From the NCBI RefSeq assembly GCF_937425535.1, contig NZ_OW485601.1:3517501-3581500 (forward strand): a stretch of DNA of 64,000 bases, in the 5' to 3' direction. Shown piece by piece: positions 33,869 to 42,445 of the stretch (positions are counted from its first letter, which is position 1; every line of letters begins with the position of its first letter). The notes under the pieces are model-generated. The model saw only the letters and a list, made by a program, of their open reading frames with translations. It ran no database searches and was not told the origin of the DNA. The position numbers were made by a program, and so were the translations under genes. The DNA comes from Rhodovastum atsumiense (GTDB taxonomy: Bacteria; Pseudomonadota; Alphaproteobacteria; Acetobacterales; Acetobacteraceae).

Positions 33869-36622
33869 ATGCCGCTAGATTCATCGGGTTGGTTTCGACC
33901 GTGGATTGTGGGTGTGCATTTGCCTGGGACGTCCTCTGGAATTGTTCCTGCCCTGGCGGCCGTCATCCGGCGCCTGGCGGTGAGGTGGGGGCGGATCGGG
34001 GGGTGGATCGGCAGGAACCCGGCGCGCCGCCGGTTCGCGCCGCTGCCGGCGATGCCGCTGCGCCTGCGCACCCGCCTGACCCTCGGCTTTCTCTCCGTCG
34101 CCGCCTTCGTCGCGTTGTGCGGCATGGTGTCGGCGGTGCTGGTCCTGCGCGGCCAGGCGAGCATCGCCACGCTCACCGAAACGATCACGCCGCTGCGCAT
34201 CGAGGCCATGGAGCTGCAACTGACCGCGCAGCGGCTCAACGTCACCCTGCTGGCGACCCTCGCCGATCGCGGCCGCGACACGCCGCTCGTGGACCAGTAC
34301 GGCATCGACCTGCCCGGGCTGGAACAGCACGGCGAGGAGAAGCTGGCGGCGCTGCGCCGGCTGGCCGCGCGGGCCGGCATCACCCTGCAGACCGAGGAAC
34401 CCGCCGCCACGCAGCAGGAGGTGGTGCGGCTGATGCGGCAGATGCTCGAGGCGAACCGGGCCGGCCGGGTCGCGGAGCAGGCGGCGCGCCAGCGCCTGCA
34501 GCAGTTCCGCGACGCCGGGCATGCACTGGAGCAGAGCCTGGTGCAGATCGCCACCTCGGCCGAGATCGCCATCATGGAGGCCGAGGCGCAGGCCCGGCGC
34601 GGCGTGCGCAGCGGGACGGCGACGGTGGATGGACTGGGGACGCTGATGTCCGTCACCCTTGCCGGAACATTTCCGGTCGAGCGGGCGGCCGACCGGCTGC
34701 TGCGCGAACTGGCCGGGCTGAGCGGGCGCGCCGAGCGGTTCCTCGGCTTCCGCTTCCCCGACGGGCTGGATGCGGTCGAGGCGGAGATCCGGCGGGCGCT
34801 GTGGACCATGGACGTGCTGGTGCAGCATCTGGCCGCGCAGTTGCGCCCGGAAGACGATCCGGCACGGGTGGCCGCCATCACCACCCAGATGGCGACGCTC
34901 AGGGGGGCGCTGCTGGACGGGGACGGCGTGCTCGCGCGCTGGCGCGAGACGCTGGCCCTGCGCCTCGCCCGGTTGCAGGCGCAGCCGCCGCTCTCGGCGG
35001 CCACCACCCGCTACGGCGCGGCGCTGGCGCGCATCTCGACCGCGGCCGAGGCGCTGGAAGCCGAGGCGCGCGCCCGGACGGACCGCGACGCGCGGCATGC
35101 GCTGATCGGCCTGGCCGTGACCGTACTCGGCGGCAGCCTGCTTGCGGTGATGCTCGGGATGGACTTCGCCCGCCGGATGCTGCAACCGCTTTCCCGCCTG
35201 GACGAGGCGGTGCGGGGCCTGGCCGCGGGGCGGCTGCAGCCCGGCGTCGGGACGGAGGGGCGGGGGCTCGACGAGCTCGACAGCATGGCGGCGGCGGTGC
35301 TGGAGCGGGTGGCGCACCTGGCGACCCATGACAGCCTGACCGGCCTGCCCAACCGGGCCTTGTTCCGCGAGCATCTGGAGCAGGCCCTGGCCCGGGTCCG
35401 GCGCGGCGGCGAGGCGGTCGCGGTGCATTGCCTCGACATCGACCATTTCAAGGAGGTCAACGACACGCTCGGTCATGCCGCGGGCGATGCGCTGCTCGTG
35501 CAGGTGGCGGCGCGGCTGGCCGGCTGCATCCGCGAAACCGACCGGCTGGCGCGGCTCGGCGGCGACGAGTTCGCGATCGTGCAATGCGATTCGCGCCAGC
35601 CCGCGCACGGCGAGATCCTGGCCCGCCGCATCCTCGCGGCCATGGCCGAGCCGTTCGACCTGGGGGGGCAGGCGGTGGTGGCCGGGGCCAGCCTCGGCAT
35701 CTCGGTCCGCTCCGGCCAGGATGCGCCCGCCGATGCGGCGGTGTTGCTGCAGGAAGCGGATGTCGCGCTTTACCAGAGCAAGGAATCCGGGCGCGGCGCC
35801 TTCCATTTCTTCGAGGCGGACATGAACCGCCGGCTGCGCCAACGCAAGACGCTGGAGGCGGACCTGCGCACGGCGCTGTCCGAGGGGCAGTTCCACCTTG
35901 CCTACCAGCCGCAGATCGACCTGTGCTCCGGGGCCCTGGTCGGCGCCGAGGCGTTGATCCGCTGGCAGCACCCGACACGCGGCGAGGTGCGGCCCGACGA
36001 GTTCATCCCGATCGCGGAGCAGACGGGGCAGATCTGCCAGATCGGCGAATGGGTGCTGCGCACCGCCTGTGCGCAGGCGGTGGCCTGGCCGGGGCTGGCG
36101 CGCATGTCGGTGAACGTCTCGCCCACCCAGTTCCGCCAGGCGGGCTTCCTGGAGGTGGTGGAGGCCATCCTGGCGGAGACCGGGCTCGCGCCGCGGCGAC
36201 TGGAGCTCGAGGTCACCGAGAGTCTGCTGCTGGTCGACACCGAGGTGACCTTCGCCACGCTGACGCGGCTGCGCGGGCGCGGGGTCTCGATCGCCATGGA
36301 TGATTTCGGGACCGGTTATTCGAGCCTCGGCTATCTGCGTCGCTTCCCCTTCGACCGGATCAAGATCGACCGATCCTTCGTGCGTGGCCTCGGCAGCGAC
36401 CCGGAAGCCGCCGCCATCGTCAATGCCGTCATCGGCATGAGCCATTCGCTGCGCATCGGGGTCAATGCCGAGGGCGTCGAGACCGCGGCGCAGGCGAAGC
36501 TGCTGCGGGCCGTGGGCTGCGAGGAAGTGCAGGGCTATCTCTATGGCCGGCCGCTGGCGCCGGAGGCCTTCAGCAAGGCGTACCTTGCCGACACCGATGC
36601 GGCGGCGCTGCCGGCCGCCTGA
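33869..36622 (+). CDS. Bifunctional diguanylate cyclase / phosphodiesterase (GGDEF-EAL) with membrane sensor
   Basis: The first membrane helix follows LRLRTRLTLGFLSVAAFVAL. A helical periplasmic sensor of about 330 residues lies before a second helix (about 410-430) and a HAMP-like linker. The GGDEF domain is complete (ATHDSLTGLPNR, I-site RETD five residues before GGDEF, active LGGDEFAI). The EAL domain keeps EALIRW, DDFGTGYSSLGYLR, KID and AEGVET, so both synthesis and breakdown of c-di-GMP are possible. The ATG at 33869 gives 917 residues. A start at 34052, just before the basic residues of the first helix, is equally plausible. Confidence 0.93.
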   Translation: MPLDSSGWFRPWIVGVHLPGTSSGIVPALAAVIRRLAVRWGRIGGWIGRNPARRRFAPLPAMPLRLRTRLTLGFLSVAAFVALCGMVSAVLVLRGQASIATLTETITPLRIEAMELQLTAQRLNVTLLATLADRGRDTPLVDQYGIDLPGLEQHGEEKLAALRRLAARAGITLQTEEPAATQQEVVRLMRQMLEANRAGRVAEQAARQRLQQFRDAGHALEQSLVQIATSAEIAIMEAEAQARRGVRSGTATVDGLGTLMSVTLAGTFPVERAADRLLRELAGLSGRAERFLGFRFPDGLDAVEAEIRRALWTMDVLVQHLAAQLRPEDDPARVAAITTQMATLRGALLDGDGVLARWRETLALRLARLQAQPPLSAATTRYGAALARISTAAEALEAEARARTDRDARHALIGLAVTVLGGSLLAVMLGMDFARRMLQPLSRLDEAVRGLAAGRLQPGVGTEGRGLDELDSMAAAVLERVAHLATHDSLTGLPNRALFREHLEQALARVRRGGEAVAVHCLDIDHFKEVNDTLGHAAGDALLVQVAARLAGCIRETDRLARLGGDEFAIVQCDSRQPAHGEILARRILAAMAEPFDLGGQAVVAGASLGISVRSGQDAPADAAVLLQEADVALYQSKESGRGAFHFFEADMNRRLRQRKTLEADLRTALSEGQFHLAYQPQIDLCSGALVGAEALIRWQHPTRGEVRPDEFIPIAEQTGQICQIGEWVLRTACAQAVAWPGLARMSVNVSPTQFRQAGFLEVVEAILAETGLAPRRLELEVTESLLLVDTEVTFATLTRLRGRGVSIAMDDFGTGYSSLGYLRRFPFDRIKIDRSFVRGLGSDPEAAAIVNAVIGMSHSLRIGVNAEGVETAAQAKLLRAVGCEEVQGYLYGRPLAPEAFSKAYLADTDAAALPAA

Positions 36623-37041
36623 GCGCGGCTGCCGCATCGCCTGAGAGCGTGCGGCGGGGCTGTTCCGGCCCGGGTGTCCGGGCAAAGGAATCATCAAAGC
36701 CCCTGTTGAAATCTTAATTTATTGAAAATTATCGAGGCGCACGCCGACCGCGGCATGGCCGTGCCCGTTCCGTCGCGCTGGCATTGACGCATTAATATAT
36801 TAGTGTAGAAGCGATCCTGCGTTGGACAGGGCAGGCCGCCGATCGGGTGGTCTGCCGACGGCGGAAGGGTCGCGCGGATGGGTGTTGCGTGTGATGTCCT
36901 GCTGGCTTCCCCGACCGGGGGTGGCGTGGACCGCGCGCCATGCCGTCGCGTGCTTCCGGGCTTCGCCGGCCGCGCGCTCCCCCATCGCCGCATCCGTCCG
37001 TGCCGTTCCCCGGCCCCGGCCGGAAACTGGCAGGAATGAAC
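36623..37041. other. Intergenic region upstream of the permease cluster
   Basis: No gene is visible. Near 36631-36655 a GCCGCA/TGCGGC inverted repeat just past the GGDEF-EAL stop may help to end transcription. An AT-rich patch contains the perfect palindrome TAATATATTA (36793-36802), ten bases behind a TTGACG. This could be promoter plus operator for the downstream permease cluster, perhaps bound by the GntR protein encoded at 40698. That is conjecture. Confidence 0.4.
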
Positions 37042-38679
37042 ATGTATCAACAGGTCTACGCCCCGATTGCGGGATCGCTCGGGCTCAGCTCGGCGTTCGC
37101 GGCCTTGCCTCTGGTGACGATGTTCGTGTTGCTCGGCGGCCTGCGCTGGTCGCCCCATGTGGCCGGGCTGTGCTCGCTGCTGGTCGCGGGCGCGGTCGCC
37201 GTCCTGGCCTACGGCATGCCGCTCGACGTCACCCTCAACACCGCCGCCTACGGCGCCGCCTTCTCCATCCTGCCCATCATCCTGATCGTGATCAACGCGA
37301 TCTGGATCCAGAACATGATGGTGCGATCAGGAAAGTTCGAGGTGCTGCGCCGGACCTTCGGCGTGCTCTCGAACGACCTGCGGGTGCAGGCGATCATCAT
37401 CGCCTTCTGCTTCGGCGCCCTGCTGGAAGCGCTGGCCGGCGCCGGCACGCCGATCGCCATCGCCGCGGTGATGCTGGTGGCGCTCGGCATGGATCCGCTC
37501 AAGGCCGCGGTCTGCGCGCTCGCCGCCGACACCGCCCCGGTCGCCTTCGGCGCGCTGGCGGTGCCCATCACCACGCTGGCCGCCGTCACCGGCGAGCCCT
37601 TCGAGCTGCTCGGCGCCATCGTCGGCCGGCAGACCCCGGTGATCTCCGTGTTCGTGCCGCTGGTGCTGGTGTGGATCGTCGACGGCCGGCGCGGCATCCG
37701 CCAGGTCTGGCCGGCCGCCCTGGTCAGCGGCCTGTCCTTCGGGATCGCCCAGTTCGTCTGCTCCAACTACATCTCCGTCCAGCTCTCCGACGTGCTCGCC
37801 GCCCTGGTCGGCGCCGGCATGCTGGTCGGCTTCCTGCAGGTCTGGCAGCCCGATGAGACGGTGGAAGCGCAGATCCCTCTCCGCCGCGCGCAGCCGGTGG
37901 GGGCGGCGGTGGCCAGCGACGCCGAGCTCGCCCGCGCCGACAGCACCGGCGACCGGCTGCTCGCCTTCCTGCCCTATGTCGCCATCATCGTCATCTTCAC
38001 CCTCGCCCAGATCGGCGCGGTCGACCGGCTGCTGAGCGTGGGCCTGGTGAAATTCCCCTGGCCTGATCTGCATATCCTCAACGGCGCCGGCAAGCCGGTG
38101 GGCACCATGCTCGCCCTGCCGCTGCTCTCCGGCACCGCGCCGCTGCTGCTGCTCGCTGGCCTGCTCACCGCTCCCTTCCTCGGGCTTTCCGCCGGCGAGA
38201 CCTGGCGCGCCTATCGCGAGACGCTGTGGCAGATGCGCTGGATGGTGCCGACGGTGTTCTTCGTGCTCGCGGTCGCCTTCGTGATGAACCTCTCCGGCCA
38301 GACCATCACGCTCGGCCGCTGGCTCGCCAATACCGGCCACGCCTTCGCCTTCCTCTCCGGCGCGATCGGCTGGATCGGCGTCGCCATCACCGGATCGGAC
38401 AATTCCTCCAACGCGCTGTTCGGCGCCATGCAGGTGGCGGCGGCGAAGGAGACCGGGCTGTCGCCCGCCCTGCTCGCCGCGGCCAACAGCGCGGGCGGCG
38501 TGCTCGGCAAGATGATCTCGCCGCAGAGCCTCGCCATCGGCGCGGCGGCGGTCGGCATCATCGGCCGCGAGGGCGACATCTTCCGCGCCAGCCTGTTCTG
38601 GAGCGTGGTGCTGACGCTGGCGCTCTGCCTGCTGGTCTGGCTCCAGGCCACCCCGGTGCTGTCCTGGATGCTCCCGTAA
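37042..38679 (+). CDS. L-lactate permease (LctP/LldP) family transporter
   Basis: This is a membrane protein of about 545 residues with roughly 13 helices and the family segments GALLEALAGAGTPIAIAAVM, DTAPVAFGALAVPI and GWIGVAITGSDNSSNALFG. The family imports lactate, glycolate and related 2-hydroxy acids, or other small organic acids, with protons. AGGA touches the ATG at 37036 but lies 6 bases before the ATG at 37042, so I chose the latter. A cupin, an iron-dependent alcohol dehydrogenase and a GntR regulator follow on the same strand. The substrate is therefore probably the acid related to the alcohol or aldehyde handled by that enzyme. Confidence 0.9.
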   Translation: MYQQVYAPIAGSLGLSSAFAALPLVTMFVLLGGLRWSPHVAGLCSLLVAGAVAVLAYGMPLDVTLNTAAYGAAFSILPIILIVINAIWIQNMMVRSGKFEVLRRTFGVLSNDLRVQAIIIAFCFGALLEALAGAGTPIAIAAVMLVALGMDPLKAAVCALAADTAPVAFGALAVPITTLAAVTGEPFELLGAIVGRQTPVISVFVPLVLVWIVDGRRGIRQVWPAALVSGLSFGIAQFVCSNYISVQLSDVLAALVGAGMLVGFLQVWQPDETVEAQIPLRRAQPVGAAVASDAELARADSTGDRLLAFLPYVAIIVIFTLAQIGAVDRLLSVGLVKFPWPDLHILNGAGKPVGTMLALPLLSGTAPLLLLAGLLTAPFLGLSAGETWRAYRETLWQMRWMVPTVFFVLAVAFVMNLSGQTITLGRWLANTGHAFAFLSGAIGWIGVAITGSDNSSNALFGAMQVAAAKETGLSPALLAAANSAGGVLGKMISPQSLAIGAAAVGIIGREGDIFRASLFWSVVLTLALCLLVWLQATPVLSWMLP

Positions 38680-38780
38680 CAACAACAAGAAGAAGGCGGG
38701 CCACCTTTGCAACGGGCCGGCCCGAACCTTCCACCCCCACCATTCCCGCTTCCTCACCGACCCACGAAAGGGGCCCCGTC

Positions 38781-39170
38781 ATGGCTTACATGGCCACCAA
38801 CAAGTCCAAGTACTGCTACACCATCGAGGACATCCCGCTGGTGCCGCTGACCAAGGAATCCAGCACCCGCTTCGTCGCCGCCGGCCCGGCGCTGCTCAGC
38901 TTCATCACCAACCCCGCCGGCTGCGTCTTCCCGATGCACAAGCACGAGGCGGTGCAGATCCTGATCATCCTGGAAGGCACCGAGGAACATGTCTGCGGCG
39001 ACGATACGTTCCTGATGCAGGCCGGCGACGTCTGCGTGCATCCCTCCAATGTCATGCATGGCGGGCGCACCACCACGGGCTTCCGCGGCATCGACATCTT
39101 CGTGCCGCCGCGCGAGGATTACCTGCAGTTGATGGCCAAGCACGGACTGCCGATCGTCGGTCCGCAATGA
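38781..39170 (+). CDS. Small cupin-domain protein
   Basis: The 129-residue protein is a single cupin barrel with the metal-binding motif FPMHKHEAVQILIILEG (two His and a Glu nearby) and the second motif AGDVCVHPSNVMHGG. The ATG at 38781 follows AAAGGGG at a normal distance. Small cupins of this sort often bind sugars or organic acids, or carry out isomerase or dioxygenase steps; the reaction here cannot be told. It sits between the permease and the dehydrogenase, so it likely acts in the same pathway. Confidence 0.88.
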   Translation: MAYMATNKSKYCYTIEDIPLVPLTKESSTRFVAAGPALLSFITNPAGCVFPMHKHEAVQILIILEGTEEHVCGDDTFLMQAGDVCVHPSNVMHGGRTTTGFRGIDIFVPPREDYLQLMAKHGLPIVGPQ

Positions 39171-39264
39171 CCGTGCCGCCGTCCTGCTGAAGACGGGCCG
39201 GGGCCGGCGCAGGCATGCGGCGGCCCCGGTTTCCTGCTGACGACGTTGCCGAGGGATAAGCAAA

Positions 39265-40392
39265 GTGCCTGCATCGAACTGGGATTTCCACCTGCCAACC
39301 CGTGTCCGCTTCGGCTGGGGGCGTGCCGCCGAGGCAGCCGAGGCGCTCAGGGCGCAGGGCGCCACGCGCGTCTTCGTCATGGCGGGCAGGAGCTACCTGA
39401 AGCACCAGGGCGGCGCCGAGGCACTGGCGGCCCGGCTCGCCCCGGCCGCCGTGACGCTGTTCGCCGAGACCGAGGAAAACCCCTCGATCGCCACTGTCGA
39501 CACCGCGGCCCGGCTCTGCGCCCAATCGGGGGCGCAGGCGGTGCTGGCGATCGGCGGCGGCAGCGTGCTGGACGCGGCCAAGGTGGTCGCGTTGCTGCAG
39601 AAGAACGAAGGGTCGGTGCGCGACTATCTCGACGGCGTGCGCAAGATCACGGCGAAGGGATTGTTCACCGTCGCGGTGCCGACCACCTCGGGCACGGGCA
39701 GTGAAGTGACGCCGTTCTCCGTCATCACCAACCCCGAGAAGCAGTCCAAGCCCGCCATCGCCTGCCCGGAAAACTTCCCCGACCTCGCCATCGTCGATCC
39801 GGAACTGACGCTGACCATGCCGCAGCCGGTCGCGGCCTCCACCGGGCTCGACGCACTGACCCAGGTGATCGAGGGCTTCTGGTCGACCCGCGCCACCGAC
39901 ATCTCCCGCGCCCTGGCCTTCCGCGCCATCGTCACCATCTGGCGCAACCTCGAGCGCGCCTGCCAGGACAAGGATCACGACGCCGTCGCCGCCATGGCCT
40001 CGGCAAGCTGCATCGGCGGCGTGCAGATGGCGATGGTGGGCAATACCGCGATCCATCCGCTGTCCTACCCGATCACCCTCGACCACGGCGTGCGGCACGG
40101 CTTCGCCTGCGCCCTGTTCCTGCCGGCCTTCCTGCGCTTCAACGCCCCCGTGCTCGACAGTGCCTTTGCCGACCTGCTCGGGGTGCTGGGGTTCAGCCGG
40201 GCGGAAGCCTTTGCCGATGCGTTGGAAGCGCTGATGCAGCGGCTCGGGGCGCCGACACGGCTCGGCGCCGTGGGGGTCACGGAGGCCATGCTGCCGGCCA
40301 TTGCCGCCCGCGGCATCGGGCGTTCGACCCCGGCCAATCCCCGGCCGGTCGAGGCGGCGGAGATCGTGACGATCTGCCGGGGGATCCTGTAA
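39265..40392 (+). CDS. Iron-containing alcohol dehydrogenase
   Basis: The 375-residue enzyme has the group III dehydrogenase signatures: nucleotide-binding AIGGGSVLDAAKVVAL and PTTSGTGSEVTPFSVI, and the metal region STGLDALTQVIEGF. A later AIHPLSYPITLDHGVRHGFA carries two His ligands. The usual second ligand of DALTHAIE-type sites is Gln here (DALTQVIE), which may alter metal choice or substrate, as in some phosphonate- or sulfonate-related branches. It should interconvert a short-chain alcohol and aldehyde with NAD(P). The start is GTG at 39265 with GAGGG upstream. A hairpin repeat cluster follows the stop. Confidence 0.9.
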   Translation: MPASNWDFHLPTRVRFGWGRAAEAAEALRAQGATRVFVMAGRSYLKHQGGAEALAARLAPAAVTLFAETEENPSIATVDTAARLCAQSGAQAVLAIGGGSVLDAAKVVALLQKNEGSVRDYLDGVRKITAKGLFTVAVPTTSGTGSEVTPFSVITNPEKQSKPAIACPENFPDLAIVDPELTLTMPQPVAASTGLDALTQVIEGFWSTRATDISRALAFRAIVTIWRNLERACQDKDHDAVAAMASASCIGGVQMAMVGNTAIHPLSYPITLDHGVRHGFACALFLPAFLRFNAPVLDSAFADLLGVLGFSRAEAFADALEALMQRLGAPTRLGAVGVTEAMLPAIAARGIGRSTPANPRPVEAAEIVTICRGIL

Positions 40393-40409
40393 CGCCGCGG
40401 AAAGGAAGG

Positions 40410-40582
40410 CGAGGGCTCTGCCCTCGACCCGGCAGGGGCCACAAGGCCCCTGCACCCCATAAGCGCTGCGCGGCAAAGGATCGGGTTCCAAGGGCAACGC
40501 CCTTGGTGGAGGTCCAGGAGGCAAAGCCTCGTCGCGCGCAGGCGCGCATTCGCACGACGCAGGGTCCGGGGCAGCGCCCCGG
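40410..40582. repeat. REP-like hairpin cluster, copy 3 (fills the 40393-40697 gap)
   Basis: Four perfect hairpins are present: CGAGGGC-TCT-GCCCTCG (40410-40426), GCAGGGGCC-ACAA-GGCCCCTGC (40432-40453), CCAAGGGC-AAC-GCCCTTGG (40488-40506) and CCGGGGC-AGC-GCCCCGG (40566-40582). Stem bases differ from copies 1 and 2 but always pair. The remainder of the gap, up to 40697, is an AT-richer leader for the GntR gene. The first hairpins may also terminate the dehydrogenase transcript. Confidence 0.78.
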
Positions 40583-40697
40583 CGATCCGGACGCGCGCTT
40601 GACTTCGGGTCCCTTATTCCTAGTTTACGCGTGATTTCAGGTCCGATGCGCCACCTATCGCCACTGTTGGAATCGCGATTGTCCCAGAGGTGGTGAC

Positions 40698-41570
40698 ATG
40701 CCGGCTTCAGGGGGCTTGACGGGTGTGGTGCGCGTGAGAACTGGCAGCGTGAGCGAGGCGCCTCCGCCGAAGCGGCGTGGTCCGCGGTCGGCGCTGGCGG
40801 CCGGGGCGGAGGGGGCGGAGCCGATCCGTGGCCGCACCGCCGCTACCGAGGTCTATCGCGTGCTGCGCGGTGAGATCATGTCGATGGCCCGCAAGCCGGG
40901 CGAGCCGATCAACGACCGCGAGATCGAGGCGGCGCTGGGCGTCAGCCGCACCCCGATCCGCGAGGCCATCCTGCGCCTGGCCGGGGAGAACCTGGTGGAG
41001 GTGCTGCCGCAATCGGGCACCTTCGTTGCCCGCATCCCGCTCGCGACGCTGCCCGAGGCGATCGTGATCCGCCGGGCGCTCGAGGAACTGACGGTGCGGG
41101 CGGCCGCCGAGCACGCGACCGAGAGCCAGGTCGCCGGCCTGCAGGCCAGTCTGGCGCGCCAGCGCGAGCATGCGGCGGCCGATGACCCGGTCGGGTTCTA
41201 CGCTGCCGACGAGGCGTTCCATGCCGCCATCGCCGCGGCGGCGGGCTATCCCACCACCTGGAAGCTGGTGCAGCAGGTGAAGGTGCAGGTGGACCGCTAT
41301 TGCCATCTGAGCCTGCCCCAGCCCGGCCGCATGGCGCGGCTGCTGAAGGAGCACACGGCGATCGTCAATGCCATCCGCGCGCATGACCCGCTTCAAGCGG
41401 TGGCGGCGCTGGATGCGCATCTGAACAACCTGCTCGCGGGGCTGGTGCTGGCGCCGGATTTCGACCGTGGTTATTTCATCGGCGATCCATCCGCGGTCGG
41501 GCCGGCCGCGCGCGCGGCAGTCGGCGCAGGCAGGGGAACGGGCAGGCGTAGGGCGGCCACTCCGGCCTGA
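40698..41570 (+). CDS. GntR-family (FadR/FCD) transcription regulator
   Basis: After an N-terminal tail of about 45 residues there is a winged-helix domain (AATEVYRVLRGEIMSMARKP, INDREIEAALGVSRTPIREA, LRLAGENLVEVLPQSGTFVA). An FCD ligand-binding domain follows, with likely metal/ligand His and Asp residues in YAADEAFHAAIA, LKEHTAIVNAIRAHD and LDAHLNNLL. It probably represses the permease-cupin-dehydrogenase cluster and is released by a small organic acid. AGAGG lies 7 bases before the ATG. A perfect hairpin terminator follows the stop. Confidence 0.93.
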   Translation: MPASGGLTGVVRVRTGSVSEAPPPKRRGPRSALAAGAEGAEPIRGRTAATEVYRVLRGEIMSMARKPGEPINDREIEAALGVSRTPIREAILRLAGENLVEVLPQSGTFVARIPLATLPEAIVIRRALEELTVRAAAEHATESQVAGLQASLARQREHAAADDPVGFYAADEAFHAAIAAAAGYPTTWKLVQQVKVQVDRYCHLSLPQPGRMARLLKEHTAIVNAIRAHDPLQAVAALDAHLNNLLAGLVLAPDFDRGYFIGDPSAVGPAARAAVGAGRGTGRRRAATPA

Positions 41571-41589
41571 GAGCTGACGTCCGGCGCGG

Positions 41590-41635
41590 CCAGGGGGATT
41601 GCCGGCACCGGCACCGGCACCGGCAATCCCCCTGG
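41590..41635. terminator. Perfect 16-bp hairpin between convergent genes (bidirectional terminator)
   Basis: CCAGGGGGATTGCCGG at 41590-41605 pairs fully with CCGGCAATCCCCCTGG at 41620-41635. The 14-base loop is made of CACCGG repeats that extend the pairing potential. It lies 20 bases after the GntR stop and 19 bases from the stop of the convergent peptide gene, so it can serve both. No U-run is present on either strand. Confidence 0.8.
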
Positions 41636-41653
41636 AGTAGCGATGGCGCCGCG

Positions 41654-41896
41654 TCAGCTTTGGCTGACGTTGACGTTGTTCGTGATGGTGATGGTCGCGG
41701 TATTGGTGCTGGGTGCGGGAGAGGGGCTCGGGCTGGGCGACGGCGGAGTCGGCCGATGATGGTGACGATGCCACGGGCGGAACCAACCCCAACCCCACCC
41801 CCAGGCGCCGCCGCCGCCACCGCCGCCACATTCGCCGCCGGCGGCTGCCACGAGGTCGAGGTCGCTGTCGTGGAGTTCAATCAACTCTTGCTGCAT
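41654..41896 (-). CDS. Small peptide with double-glycine-like leader and Gly/Trp/His-rich core (80 aa)
   Basis: The ATG at 41896 has AGGAAACC spaced as a good ribosome site. The first 21 residues (MQQELIELHDSDLDLVAAAG, then G) fit the leader style of double-glycine secreted peptides: an E-L-x-D-x-x-L-x-x-V core and a Gly-Gly end. The mature part would begin with Glu-Cys and a run of seven Gly. It continues with WGWGWGWFRPWHRHHHR, a Ser-Pro ladder [14 protein letters not shown], and a Thr/Asn tail TITNNVNVSQS. No modification enzyme or peptidase-ABC transporter is adjacent. It could be a bacteriocin-like or ribosomally made peptide precursor, or a secreted structural peptide. Confidence 0.7.
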   Translation of the reverse strand: MQQELIELHDSDLDLVAAAGGECGGGGGGGAWGWGWGWFRPWHRHHHRPTPPSPSPSPSPAPSTNTATITITNNVNVSQS

Positions 41897-42445
41897 CGGT
41901 GGTTTCCTTTCCTGAGTGCCACGAGGGGCAGTCGGCGGGTCCGTCGCTCCGCCCGGATCCCGTGGCATGCTGCGCATGCCACAGCTCCGAACTGGTTCGG
42001 CGCCGTCACCCGGAGCTGCCGGGCAAGCGGAATATTGCAAAGTGGAGCGCTCGGAACTACCGGCCCAAATGGTACCATTGCGGGGCACATGCCGGCACAT
42101 ATTGGCACAATTCGAGATTCAAATGGCAGAAAGCCATTTGATATCAATCAATCCAAGGTGCTATTCACCAAAGCAACGTGACGATGGCGATCATTGCATG
42201 GGGTAATATTAGATTTTCGCCTTAATTTCGATAAATACTTTTAACAATATTGGGTCGGAATCGTCTCGTTAACGTGAGTTGCCCGACGGCACCGGGCGGC
42301 CTGCGCCTGATGGCGCGCAGGAAGGTCCATTCAGGTGTGGTGCGTCCGAATTCGCAACCAATAGTTAATATTTTCGACGAATACCTGTATCAGAAGTAGT
42401 ATTTCATGTGGTAGATGCCCGCGCAACGGATCTCACTGTCGGGAA
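41897..42445. other. Intergenic region, no gene seen
   Basis: These 549 bases between the peptide gene (minus) and the GGDEF-EAL gene (plus) become AT-rich after about 42110 and probably hold both promoters. Overlapping short frames on both strands in 41900-42200 lack ribosome sites and are not convincing. Confidence 0.45.
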
